This document shows, one piece after another, positions 5,748 to 12,923 of a stretch of DNA of 34,247 nt. Made by a program: the position numbers and the translations under genes. The notes below the pieces were generated by a model. The model was not told the DNA's origin. It did not search any database and worked only from the letters and a program-made list of their open reading frames with translations. Location of the stretch: NCBI GenBank assembly GCA_002413795.1, contig DHXS01000008.1, positions 1 to 34,247 of the forward strand, written 5' to 3'. The stretch comes from Candidatus Saccharibacteria bacterium UBA5150. GTDB taxonomy: Bacteria; Patescibacteriota; Saccharimonadia; Saccharimonadales; UBA4665. How positions within the stretch are numbered: position 1 is the first letter of the stretch; every line of letters begins with the position of its first letter.

Positions 5748-8059
5748 TTTGATTGCTGGTGATCAAGTTTTTGTAGCTTGAACTGGGTGTAGCGTTCGGC
5801 GGCCAGGCGGGTCAGCTCGGGGTCTTCGTCCTGGTTGACGAACGTCATGGCCTCGGCCAGCATGGGGTGGACCTCAGCCAGTTTCTCGTGCATTTGGAGC
5901 ACCAGCTTACGGTAGCCGGGATGGCCTTGCGGCGTGGTGCGCAGTTCGTGCAGGTGGAAGGCTTCGCGCGCGTTATAAGTGACCTTCCAGCGCATTTTGT
6001 GGCCCAGAAGCGTGGCGTATTGGGCCTCCAGCGGGTAGCCGGCCTTTTGCAGGAGGCTGTAAAGCTTAAGGCTGATCTCGAAGCAGGCCTCAAACTCATC
6101 TGTTAAGCCGGCTTCTTCTACCAGTTTGGGTACATCGTAGCCGTAGCGTGGGGTTAAGAGCTGCCAGTTCATGTCGTCGACCATGCGGTGGCGCTGGAGG
6201 TCGCGGAAGATACCGTAGTCGCACACCAGGTCCCAGCTGTAGTGAGCTTTTTCTAGCGCCCGGCCGGGGCGGTGCCGGCGGTTCAGACGCTCGCCCATAT
6301 AAGCCTTAAAGACATCTGTTTTCTTCTCGTAGGGCCAGGCGTTGACATCCGTCTGGAGCTGTTCCAGCGGCAGATTGCTGTGTTCGTAGAGCATGTCCGG
6401 CACTAACAGCATTTCGTTTTTGGGCCAGAAATCGACCAGCGTTACCGCTTGGGTGGTCGTGGCGGCATGGCTATCCGGTAAATAAGACTTGGCGAGCTGT
6501 TTCATGGCCTCGGCAGTATTAGAGCGGTAAGCGATAGCTGCGCCACCACGCTCCGGCTTATCGGCTCTTTCCAGGAACATCGGCACGACTTTGCGGTTCT
6601 GTTCCAATAGTTTTTGGCCGACCTCGCGGGCTTCGGGCAGTTCGTCGCTCAAGAGGTGCATAATCAGGCTCTCCAGGGCCTGGCCGGAGGCGAAAATGCC
6701 GACCGTGGAGGTGGTTGCCACCGGCAGGACATCGCGGATGGCATCGCAGGCCTGGGCTTTGGTGGCGCTTTTCCAGGCGCCGTCGCGTTCTTTTTCGGGC
6801 GTGGCAGAGCTGGCTCGGACGTATTCCGTCAGGCGCTTGGCCATGTCCGAGTACAAGTCAAAAATACCATCCATAGCCTCTTCGTACTGTTTCTTAACGC
6901 CGGCCTTGAGGTGCGCCGGTGTGTGGTAGCGGTATTTGCCCTGGGCGTTCTTTTGGTCGAAGTAGATGTAGCGGGTGGACTGTTCCAGGTAAGCGGCCAA
7001 GCGGCCCCACTCGAGCTTTTTGGTTAACAGATTGGAACCGTTTTCGACAACCACGTGGATGCCGGCCAATTGCTGGACAGAATCATCGCCGTAAGCCGTT
7101 ATGACGCGTTTTAATAGCTGGGCGTCTTTATCTACTTTGCCGGCGAATTCGTCGAGAATAGTGACCCGCATGTCATCGCTGCGGCGGCTGAGGCGGGCCA
7201 TGGCGGCGGCGATGGTGACCGGGCTTAGCTTATCTGTAAAGGCGTAAACGTCGCCCTCGGAATCGGTGACGCTTTGTTTGAGGAACGCGCGGCCTTGATC
7301 GGTGAGTATGTAGCGGCCGTCTTTGTCTTTGGTGACGTAAGTATCGCCTTCGGGGGTCTTGGCGGCTTGCTTTTGCTCGAGTATTTCTTTAAGCGAAGCC
7401 GGTGCGACGGAATGGCTGGCCTGGGCCGGTCGACGCACGGCCAGTTCTTTGGAGACCAGATTCCAGATGTGATGCGCTACCGTATCCGTGTCATCGGTGG
7501 CATAAACTACCGGCAGATTACGCTGTTTGGCTTCCCATAAATAGCCGGCCCGCACCCTCTCCAGAAAGGCATCGTCTAAGTTGTCGAAGCGCTCGCCATG
7601 GTAGCGGTCTTTCAGGCGCTCACGCAGGCTGTTAACCGGAGCGTCCAGCACTATGCAGAGGTCGGCCTCTATGCCGCCGACCGCGAAATTGATAATGTTA
7701 TTAATCGCCTCGTAGTCCGGCACGTCGCCGCGGCCGTAATATTGGATAGCCAGCGTGGTCAGGTAATTGCGGTCCACCAGGCAAATAACACCTTGTTCGA
7801 CGCTTTTTTTGATGACTTCCAGGCTTTGCGAGCGGGCGGCGTTATAAAGCAGAACCTCGGTGCGGGTGTTCATGGGGTAGCGCGGATCCTGGGTCAGCTG
7901 GCGGATGGCCCGGGCTGTCAGCTCGCTTTGGCTGTCGGGCTCGCGCAGGGTGCGCACTGGTAGGCCGGCGGCTCGCAGGCGGCGGGCCAGCTCGTGTAAT
8001 TGAGTGGTTTTACCGACACCCTCCGGACCCTCAATTACGATGTAGCGGCCCCTATTCAT
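5744..8059 (-). CDS. Thymidylate kinase fused to a duplicated ThyX-type thymidylate synthase
   Basis: A 771-residue multidomain protein. Residues 1-205 are a thymidylate kinase: P-loop GPEGVGKT (11-18), DR motif (96-97) and LID segment RYHGERFD (152-159). Residues about 235-765 are two tandem FAD-dependent thymidylate synthase (ThyX) domains. The first has AYGDDSVQQLAG (322-333) and GRLAAYLEQSTRY (352-364), which keeps the second half of the RHRx7S signature but not RHR. The second has FRDLQRHRM (618-626), which keeps RHR but continues DDMNWQLLTPRY, without the serine. A double-domain ThyX family of about 520 residues is known in some bacteria; the kinase fusion is the odd part. Together the domains would convert dUMP to dTMP to dTDP. 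It overlaps the end of dcd by 8 nt, so the two are one operon. Confidence 0.9.
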   Translation of the reverse strand: MNRGRYIVIEGPEGVGKTTQLHELARRLRAAGLPVRTLREPDSQSELTARAIRQLTQDPRYPMNTRTEVLLYNAARSQSLEVIKKSVEQGVICLVDRNYLTTLAIQYYGRGDVPDYEAINNIINFAVGGIEADLCIVLDAPVNSLRERLKDRYHGERFDNLDDAFLERVRAGYLWEAKQRNLPVVYATDDTDTVAHHIWNLVSKELAVRRPAQASHSVAPASLKEILEQKQAAKTPEGDTYVTKDKDGRYILTDQGRAFLKQSVTDSEGDVYAFTDKLSPVTIAAAMARLSRRSDDMRVTILDEFAGKVDKDAQLLKRVITAYGDDSVQQLAGIHVVVENGSNLLTKKLEWGRLAAYLEQSTRYIYFDQKNAQGKYRYHTPAHLKAGVKKQYEEAMDGIFDLYSDMAKRLTEYVRASSATPEKERDGAWKSATKAQACDAIRDVLPVATTSTVGIFASGQALESLIMHLLSDELPEAREVGQKLLEQNRKVVPMFLERADKPERGGAAIAYRSNTAEAMKQLAKSYLPDSHAATTTQAVTLVDFWPKNEMLLVPDMLYEHSNLPLEQLQTDVNAWPYEKKTDVFKAYMGERLNRRHRPGRALEKAHYSWDLVCDYGIFRDLQRHRMVDDMNWQLLTPRYGYDVPKLVEEAGLTDEFEACFEISLKLYSLLQKAGYPLEAQYATLLGHKMRWKVTYNAREAFHLHELRTTPQGHPGYRKLVLQMHEKLAEVHPMLAEAMTFVNQDEDPELTRLAAERYTQFKLQKLDHQQSN

Positions 8060-8765
8060 AAAAGAGTCCTTCGATTTTAGGCGGCAGTTCGCGGCGGTCC
8101 TTGTAGGCTCGTGGCAGCAGCATGTCGGGCGACCAGGTTTTGATGATGGTGTCCAAATCGTTGCCCTGCTGGTATTTGCCGCTAAAACCGTCGTTGCGGC
8201 CCTGGCCGTAACTGCCCTCGACCTCTCCGGTTTCCAGGAAAACGGCCTGGGCGATACGCTCGCCGACCGGCAGCAGCACCGTTTCGCGCTCGTTAAGGTT
8301 ATAAATCTCCAGCGTTAGCCGGTTGATGTAGCCCGGGTCGACCCAGCCGGCGTCAAAGCAGACGGCCACGCCATTGCGGCCCCAGCTGGAGCGCGATTTT
8401 ACCTCGTAGGCGCCGGGCGGCTTAATGCCAAAGAATTCGTGGGTGTGGGCCAGAATGCGTTCGCACGGCTTGAGGCTGATTACCGGATGGTCCAGCGGAA
8501 TGTTATTGACCGGCTTGAAGCCGTTCAGTTTGCACCATTCGCCGTGCGGCATAGCTTTATACGGTCCGTCGAAATAGCGCTCCACGTCTTCGGAATCAAA
8601 GGGGTTATAAATGGTCCGGTCGTTCATGCGCTCGATGCGGTAGAAATGATAACCGAGCGTGACGTCCAGGCTGGCGTGGCTGACGTGTTGGGGATTGAAG
8701 GGATGACAGACTATATGCCCGTCATCGATGGCCGCGCGAATCTGAATATTGCTGTAAACAGCCAC
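8052..8765 (-). CDS. dcd: dCTP deaminase
   Basis: Converts dCTP to dUTP, feeding dUMP to the thymidylate synthase encoded by the overlapping gene. It has 237 residues, longer than E. coli Dcd (193). Conserved core: SLDVTLG (32-38), KSRSSWGRNG (123-132), AGWVDPGYINRLTLE (139-153) with the catalytic glutamate E153, and the terminal GQGRNDGFSGKYQ tail that closes over the nucleotide. The extra length is mostly an insert at about residues 45-90. The start is GTG with a strong AGGAGG Shine-Dalgarno 7 nt away. A bifunctional deaminase/dUTPase cannot be excluded from sequence alone, and no separate dUTPase is seen in this window. Confidence 0.93.
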   Translation of the reverse strand: MAVYSNIQIRAAIDDGHIVCHPFNPQHVSHASLDVTLGYHFYRIERMNDRTIYNPFDSEDVERYFDGPYKAMPHGEWCKLNGFKPVNNIPLDHPVISLKPCERILAHTHEFFGIKPPGAYEVKSRSSWGRNGVAVCFDAGWVDPGYINRLTLEIYNLNERETVLLPVGERIAQAVFLETGEVEGSYGQGRNDGFSGKYQQGNDLDTIIKTWSPDMLLPRAYKDRRELPPKIEGLFYE

Positions 8766-8792
8766 CTTGAGCCCTCCTTATAAGCTGTATTT

Positions 8793-8822
8793 ATTGTAGT
8801 TTAGGGCCACTGTTAAAGGCAA
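8793..8822 (-). promoter_or_regulatory. Promoter of the dcd / tmk-thyX operon
   Basis: The minus strand reads TTGCCT (8817-8822), an 18-nt spacer and TACAAT (8793-8798), giving a 5' UTR of roughly 20 nt with AGGAGG. Confidence 0.6.
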
Positions 8823-8868
8823 GCATAATAATAATGTGATATTTACGCAAAAAGGTGTTTATAGCGGT

Positions 8869-9525
8869 TTAAGAACTGCGTCGTTTGGCTTGGAGTATGT
8901 GGCGGATCAGTCTCATGGTCTCCTGGTGTATGACCTCGATGGAACGGTCGGCTTCGACCATGAAGGTTTGGGCCGGATAGCGGCCGGCCGCCGAGGCATA
9001 GCCGGCAGCCACCCTTTCAAAATAGTCAAGCGGCTTGCTTTCGAAATAATCGGCCCCGCCGGATTTTGTCCTGGCCCGTCCCAGCGCGGTTTTAACATCG
9101 GCCGTGTAAATGATGGTGAGTTCGGGGCGCAGACGCTTCATGCCATTGTCGACATGCGGCCAGCCCAGGGTTTCGCTGAGGCCGCTGCCGTAAATTTCGT
9201 AAGCCGCCAGCGACAGCGGCCCCCGGTCCATCAAAATGACCGAACCGCCTTGGCGCCGGTGTTCGGTAGCTTCTATCAAAGCTTCCTGGATAGCCACCGA
9301 TAGATAGAGATTTGTAGTTTCCGGTCGGGGGTGCGGGGAAAGCATTGCCTCTCTTAAAGCTTCGCCTATAGGCGTGCCGCCCAGGTTGCGGCTGGTTTCA
9401 ACGGCCAGCCCTTCCTTTAAGAGCGCTTCTTTGGCCAGTTCTAGCTGGGTGGTTTTGCCAACGCCGTCAATGCCCTCGAAGACTATTAACAGGCCGTCTT
9501 TTAGCTTGGTGGCTTCCTGGCTCAT
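8869..9525 (-). CDS. tmk: Thymidylate kinase-family protein (second copy)
   Basis: A 218-residue free-standing dTMP kinase homologue. P-loop GIDGVGKT at 18-25, DRG (100-102) followed by PLSLAAYEIYG, and a C-terminal region matching the TMK fold. The loop after the second strand, usually REPGGTP, reads SRNLGGTPIGE, so the Arg-Glu-Pro part has changed while GGTP is kept. The fusion protein nearby shows the reverse. Which one is the main dTMP kinase is open; this one might act on another (deoxy)nucleotide. It starts 28 nt after rplA and has an extended -10 box 6 nt before its ATG. Confidence 0.88.
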   Translation of the reverse strand: MSQEATKLKDGLLIVFEGIDGVGKTTQLELAKEALLKEGLAVETSRNLGGTPIGEALREAMLSPHPRPETTNLYLSVAIQEALIEATEHRRQGGSVILMDRGPLSLAAYEIYGSGLSETLGWPHVDNGMKRLRPELTIIYTADVKTALGRARTKSGGADYFESKPLDYFERVAAGYASAAGRYPAQTFMVEADRSIEVIHQETMRLIRHILQAKRRSS

Positions 9526-9531
9526 ACGTCA

Positions 9532-9540
9532 ATTATGCCA
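9532..9540 (-). promoter_or_regulatory. Extended -10 box of tmk (leaderless geometry)
   Basis: The minus strand reads TGGCATAAT (TGnCATAAT) ending 6 nt before the tmk ATG. No clear -35. The same nine bases occur at the same distance before the histidine kinase gene. Confidence 0.5.
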
Positions 9541-9552
9541 GACCGGCCGGCT

Positions 9553-10431
9553 TTAGCCGATAGCGCTTACGTCTAGCGGGATGGAAGGGCCCATAGTAGT
9601 CGTCAGGTGCACGCTTTTAAGGTAAGCGCCTTTGATGCCCTGGGGCTTGTTGGCCTTAATACTGGCCAGAACAGCCTGGACATTGTCCTGCAGCTGCTTG
9701 GGCGTAAAGCTGACCTTGCCAATGCCGAGATGAATGATACCGGTGCTGTCAACCCGGTACTCGACGCGTCCGGCCTTGGCTTCGGCCACGGCCTTGGTTA
9801 TATCGGTGGTAACGGTACCGCTTTTGGGATTCGGCATTAAGCCGCGCGGACCCAGCACCCTGGCGTACTTGCCCAGCTGGGGCATCAACGCCGGCGTGGA
9901 AATTAGGATATCGAAGGTGATATCGCCCTTTTCGATTAGAGCCAGCAGTTCATCGGTACCGGCCAGTTCGGCGCCGGCTTTCTTGGCGGCCGCGGCGTCG
10001 TCGGTTAAGACGGCGATCTTAACGCTCTTGCCGCTGCCGGCCGGCAAAACCAGATTGTCACGAATATTTTGATCGGCTTGGCGCGGATCGACGTCCAGAT
10101 TGACGTGCAGTTCCACCGTGGCGTCAAACTTGACGTGGCTGGTCTTCACGGCCAGCTCCGCGGCTTCAGCTACACTGTAGGTTTTAGAGCGGTCAATCTG
10201 TTCGGCGCTCTTGCGGAAGTGTTTGCCGCGCCGTTCCAGCCGCGATCGGGCCGGCTTGACCGGTGCTTTAGGCTTAGCCTCAGCCTTGGGCGGCTCCTTA
10301 GCGGGCTCTTCAGCTTCGGCCGGTGCGTTTTGGGCCAGCAGTTCACGTAGCTCGGCAACGGTCTTTGTGTGGTCAAACTCCACACCCAAAGCCTCAAGCT
10401 CGGTTTTGACCTCTTTCTTAGTTAGTGCCAT
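9553..10431 (-). CDS. rplA: 50S ribosomal protein uL1 with N-terminal extension
   Basis: L1 stalk protein, also a translational repressor of its own operon in the family. It has 292 residues against about 230. The canonical part begins near residue 75 (SKTYSVAEAAELA) and contains VDPRQADQNIRDNLVLP, KKAGAELAGTDELL and the signature LGPRGLMPNPKSGTVT. The extra N-terminus has two pieces: residues 3-34 (EVKTELEALGVEF and AELRELLAQ) look like a small helix-extended-helix (HeH/LEM-like) domain, and 35-75 are an Ala/Pro/Lys/Glu linker. The ATG has AAAGGAG upstream. A small ORF separates it from rplK. Confidence 0.97.
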   Translation of the reverse strand: MALTKKEVKTELEALGVEFDHTKTVAELRELLAQNAPAEAEEPAKEPPKAEAKPKAPVKPARSRLERRGKHFRKSAEQIDRSKTYSVAEAAELAVKTSHVKFDATVELHVNLDVDPRQADQNIRDNLVLPAGSGKSVKIAVLTDDAAAAKKAGAELAGTDELLALIEKGDITFDILISTPALMPQLGKYARVLGPRGLMPNPKSGTVTTDITKAVAEAKAGRVEYRVDSTGIIHLGIGKVSFTPKQLQDNVQAVLASIKANKPQGIKGAYLKSVHLTTTMGPSIPLDVSAIG

Positions 10432-10477
10432 GTTTACTCCTTTCGTGGTGCATGCGGCTTTTCAGGCCTCCCACAAA

Positions 10478-10699
10478 TTAATTACGTATCTCGGAATCTT
10501 CTATCGCGTCATGAATCAAGCCTTCAAGGCTAAAACCGACAGGCGCCTGCGGCGGGTTACGCTTCTGCTCGGCAACCGCATCAATCTGGTTTGCTATATC
10601 CGGTGCGCCGATATGTCCTTCGGGAAATGCCGTATTATGCGGTGGGACAATTCGCCCGTTAACAACTTCTGGGCCCGGTTGAATTGCTTTAGGTCTCAA
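10478..10699 (-). CDS. Possible small gene between rplK and rplA (73 residues, TTG start)
   Basis: The 257 nt between rplK and rplA are longer than usual and hold an open frame ending EDSEIRN. No ATG or GTG is available; the best start is a TTG (10697-10699) that overlaps the end of rplK in another frame, with a G-rich run about 8 nt upstream. The product would include PGPEVVNGRIVPPHN, FPEGHIGAPDIANQIDAVAEQ and VGFSLEGLIHDAIED. It reads like real protein, with helix-like acidic ends, and could be translated by coupling to L11. I do not recognise it. A structured mRNA region is the alternative. Confidence 0.45.
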   Translation of the reverse strand: MRPKAIQPGPEVVNGRIVPPHNTAFPEGHIGAPDIANQIDAVAEQKRNPPQAPVGFSLEGLIHDAIEDSEIRN

Positions 10700-11117
10700 C
10701 CTCGACCCCCATACTGCGGGCAGTGCCGGCGACCATCTTTTTGATGGCTTCAACGTCTTCGGCATTCATGTCGCCGGCCTTGGTTTCGGCGATCTCCTGA
10801 AGGTCCTTTTGGCTTAGTTTCTTCTCGATCTTTTCGCTGTTCGGCTTGCCGGAACCCTTTTGGATTCCCAGCTTGGAACGGATCAAATCATCTGTGGGGG
10901 CACCGACAACCCTGAAATCCATACTGCGATCGTCATAAATGGTTATGTGCGCCGTGACCATGGCGCCCTGCATTTCTTTGGTAGCATCATTAAACGGCTG
11001 GATAAAATCCATCATGTTAACACCGTACTGGCCGAGTGTGCTACCGACAGGCGGCGCCGCGCTGGCCTGGCCGCCGCGGATCTTCATCTTTAAATTAGCT
11101 TTAACTGTTTTTGCCAT
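10689..11117 (-). CDS. rplK: 50S ribosomal protein uL11
   Basis: Binds the GTPase-associated centre of 23S rRNA with L10 and L12. It has 142 residues, the normal length. The N-terminal domain has the proline motif SAAPPVGSTLGQYGVNMMDF; the C-terminal RNA-binding domain ends with GDMNAEDVEAIKKMVAGTARSMG. Its ATG has no Shine-Dalgarno in range: the only one (AAGGAG) lies about 32 nt upstream, in front of a short TTG-initiated frame that runs into rplK. It lies downstream of the 113-residue gene in the nusG-rplK-rplA order typical of bacteria. Confidence 0.97.
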   Translation of the reverse strand: MAKTVKANLKMKIRGGQASAAPPVGSTLGQYGVNMMDFIQPFNDATKEMQGAMVTAHITIYDDRSMDFRVVGAPTDDLIRSKLGIQKGSGKPNSEKIEKKLSQKDLQEIAETKAGDMNAEDVEAIKKMVAGTARSMGVEVET

Positions 11118-11202
11118 AGTAATTAGCGAACGGAGCGATGCTCAACGTTCTCCTTCCCTTTCTTAATTAAGTGAAGCATTAAGACAGAAGTGCGTAACCT
11201 GT

Positions 11203-11544
11203 TTATTCTACCCCAGGAAAGGATAATTGTCGAGACGGCTCGTCCGGTTGCTCATCTTGTGCCTCCTGTGACAAAGATGCCAAATGCTGATCGTCTTGCT
11301 CCATTTCGTATGAACTCTGCCTAGCCCCCAGTAGCTTCTTACGGGCGTTGTAGCCAAACCAGCCGGCAAGCGCAACGGCGCCTATTCCCGCTGGCGTGCT
11401 ATCTTGCAGAAACTCCAACCCGCTCTCGGCTAACATAACCGTGCTCAGCACGGTATAGCCAATACCGCTCCCTTTGCTTCTCATAGCTTGGCGACGGTCA
11501 AAGGCCCTGACGCCTTCTTCTACACTGGTATCGCGAATGGGCAT
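11203..11544 (-). CDS. Unknown 113-residue protein with two possible membrane segments
   Basis: No family recognised. The N-terminus is charged (PIRDTSVEEGVRAFDRRQAMRS). Residues 27-43 (GIGYTVLSTVMLAESGL) and 51-66 (PAGIGAVALAGWFGYN) are hydrophobic, short and Gly/Ala-rich, possibly a helical hairpin in the membrane. The C-terminal 45 residues are acidic and glutamine-rich (SQEAQDEQPDEPSRQL), probably disordered and cytosolic. It is expressed from a full-consensus promoter whose -10 lies 8 nt before the ATG, so the mRNA has almost no 5' UTR. That promoter probably also reads into rplK-rplA, which lack another strong one. Confidence 0.75.
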   Translation of the reverse strand: MPIRDTSVEEGVRAFDRRQAMRSKGSGIGYTVLSTVMLAESGLEFLQDSTPAGIGAVALAGWFGYNARKKLLGARQSSYEMEQDDQHLASLSQEAQDEQPDEPSRQLSFPGVE

Positions 11545-11552
11545 AATCGCCT

Positions 11553-11581
11553 ATTATACTAGGCTTCACCTCTGTTGTCAA
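11553..11581 (-). promoter_or_regulatory. Consensus promoter before the 113-residue gene and rplK
   Basis: The minus strand reads TTGACA (11576-11581), exactly 17 nt, then TATAAT (11553-11558): a perfect sigma-70-type promoter. The -10 ends 8 nt before the ATG, and the stop codon of the upstream 91-residue gene is at the edge of the spacer. Confidence 0.85.
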
Positions 11582-11834
11582 GACGAAACAGGTCAACACG
11601 TAGGGCGATGTGCTCTTGCATTTTTTCTTTATCAGCTCTCTCAACTGGCATCCGTGGTTCAGGCATCAGTGATAACTGAGCGGGTTCCAAAGCTACCCCG
11701 ACTTCTTCGGCCGCCGTAGCTATCGATAGAACGTCCGTACCAAGCACTTGGCGTGGCACGAAAAGAGGCTTACCAAAGACGTAGACGGATACTTCCCCCG
11801 GCAGGCTGTGTTCGCTGTTAATTGCTTCACCCAC
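11559..11834 (-). CDS. Unknown 91-residue protein downstream of nusG
   Basis: No family recognised. It starts at a GTG one base beyond the nusG stop, so translation is probably coupled; GAAGAGAG in the nusG tail is the likely Shine-Dalgarno. The protein has a compact N-terminal part with alternating hydrophobics (GEVSVYVFGKPLFVPRQVLG), then TAAEEVGVALEP, a proline-rich LMPEPRMPVE stretch and a helix-like KEKMQEHIALRVDLFRL end. No signal or membrane segment. Its stop overlaps the promoter of the next gene. Confidence 0.7.
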   Translation of the reverse strand: MGEAINSEHSLPGEVSVYVFGKPLFVPRQVLGTDVLSIATAAEEVGVALEPAQLSLMPEPRMPVERADKEKMQEHIALRVDLFRLDNRGEA

Positions 11835-11835
11835 A

Positions 11836-12384
11836 TTAAACTCTCTTCACCTGCAGGCCGTCGAGTTCGACGGGAGTTTCGCGGCCGAACATGCTGACCA
11901 GGACTTTAAGTTTGCCCTTGGCGGCGTCGATTTCGTTGATACTGCCGTCGAAGCCCTTGAACGGCCCGTCGATTATATTGACCACCTCACCAACCGCAAA
12001 GTCGATCTTGTGCTTGGGCTGTTCCAGGCCCATGCGCTTTTGGATTTTTTCGATTTCGTCCTGTTCGATAGGTGTTGGGTCGCTGCCGCTACCGACGAAG
12101 CCGGTGACGCTAGGGGTGTTGCGCACAATGTACCAGGCATCCTCGGAGAGTTTCATGTGTACCAGCACATAGCCTTGGAAAATACGCTTTTCGACCACCC
12201 GACGCTTGCCATTCTTGATCTCAATCATCTTTTCCTTGGGTACCAGCACCTCAAAGATCTTATCTTTCATGTCGAGGCTGTCGGCGCGCTGGCGGATGCT
12301 TTCGGCGACTTTTTCCTCGTAGCCGCTGTAGGTGTGGATGGCATACCACTGCTTGGTGGTGTCATAACGTTTGATGGTGCTCAT
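11836..12384 (-). CDS. nusG: Transcription termination/antitermination factor NusG
   Basis: Binds RNA polymerase and couples it to Rho or the ribosome (S10). It has 182 residues, a normal length. The NGN domain begins KQWYAIHTYSGYEEKVAESI and includes the conserved KRRVVEKRIFQGYVLV, then NTPSVTGFVGSG. The C-terminal KOW domain reads FAVGEVVNIIDGPFKGFDG, with GRETPVELDGLQVKRV at the end. Found 20 nt downstream of secE, as in most bacteria. Confidence 0.98.
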   Translation of the reverse strand: MSTIKRYDTTKQWYAIHTYSGYEEKVAESIRQRADSLDMKDKIFEVLVPKEKMIEIKNGKRRVVEKRIFQGYVLVHMKLSEDAWYIVRNTPSVTGFVGSGSDPTPIEQDEIEKIQKRMGLEQPKHKIDFAVGEVVNIIDGPFKGFDGSINEIDAAKGKLKVLVSMFGRETPVELDGLQVKRV

Positions 12385-12404
12385 AGGCTAATACTCTGTC
12401 CTTC

Positions 12405-12824
12405 TTACTTTAATAATACGTTGCGGAAGACTTTATCGAGGCCGTAGTCGACGACGGCAATGGCGGCGCCGAAGATCGTGGCGAAAACCAGCACGGCGAA
12501 GGTCAGGCTGAGGCTTTGGCGGCGGCTGGGCCACTGCACCTTACGCAGTTCTCGCCAGCTGTTACGGAAGTAAACCGGCAGGAGGATCTTACCGATCAGG
12601 CTAAAGGGTTTTTTAAGCCAGCGGAGACCCTTGCGGTTGCCGATTTTGGCGGCTGCTTTAAAGGGCTTGCGAGCTGGCGAGGCCAGGCGGCCGCCGGCTT
12701 GTTTCAGCCCTTGGCGACGGCTTGGCTTATCCGGCGTTTCGGCAACTTTGATGGCCCGCTCCCGGAATGTCTCAGGGTCGCGAACACGCCGCTTCTTCGT
12801 CGATTTAACCGGTTCGTCCGCCAC
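12405..12824 (-). CDS. secE: Preprotein translocase subunit SecE with long basic N-terminus
   Basis: Small essential membrane subunit of the SecYEG channel. I chose the GTG at 12822-12824, which has GGGAGA upstream; an earlier TTG would place translation through a terminator hairpin. This gives 139 residues, about twice the minimal SecE. Residues 1-85 are a basic, Arg/Lys-rich extension (STKKRRVRDPETFRERA and similar). The conserved amphipathic part is FRNSWRELRKVQWPSRRQSLSLT, followed by one transmembrane helix, FAVLVFATIFGAAIAVVDYGL. Only one membrane segment is seen, as in most bacteria other than E. coli. Confidence 0.93.
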   Translation of the reverse strand: MADEPVKSTKKRRVRDPETFRERAIKVAETPDKPSRRQGLKQAGGRLASPARKPFKAAAKIGNRKGLRWLKKPFSLIGKILLPVYFRNSWRELRKVQWPSRRQSLSLTFAVLVFATIFGAAIAVVDYGLDKVFRNVLLK

Positions 12825-12841
12825 TATGGCATCTCCCGCCG

Positions 12842-12871
12842 TAATTAAAAAGCCTACAATATTTTGTAGGC
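12842..12871 (-). terminator. Intrinsic terminator after the histidine kinase gene
   Basis: On the minus strand GCCTACAA and TTGTAGGC form a perfect 8-bp stem around a 4-nt AATA loop, followed by TTTTTAATTA. It lies 50 nt downstream of the kinase stop and just before secE. Confidence 0.85.
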
Positions 12872-12883
12872 CGTTGCTGTCAA
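12856..12883 (-). promoter_or_regulatory. Candidate secE promoter lying within the terminator
   Basis: The minus strand reads TTGACA (12878-12883), a 16-nt spacer and TATTGT (12856-12861). The -10 overlaps the loop and 3' arm of the terminator hairpin, so RNA starting here would not contain the full stem. A weaker alternative is TTGACC (12906-12911), 17 nt, TAAGCT (12883-12888), whose RNA would contain it. Confidence 0.5.
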
Positions 12884-12923
12884 GCTTAGCAGTTAGCCGC
12901 CCAGAGGTCAAGTCCCAGCTTGA

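Noticed and set aside
10211..10744. Plus-strand 177-codon frame opposite rplA and rplK ends
   Set aside because: Ser/Ala-rich shadow of the rplA low-complexity N-terminus.
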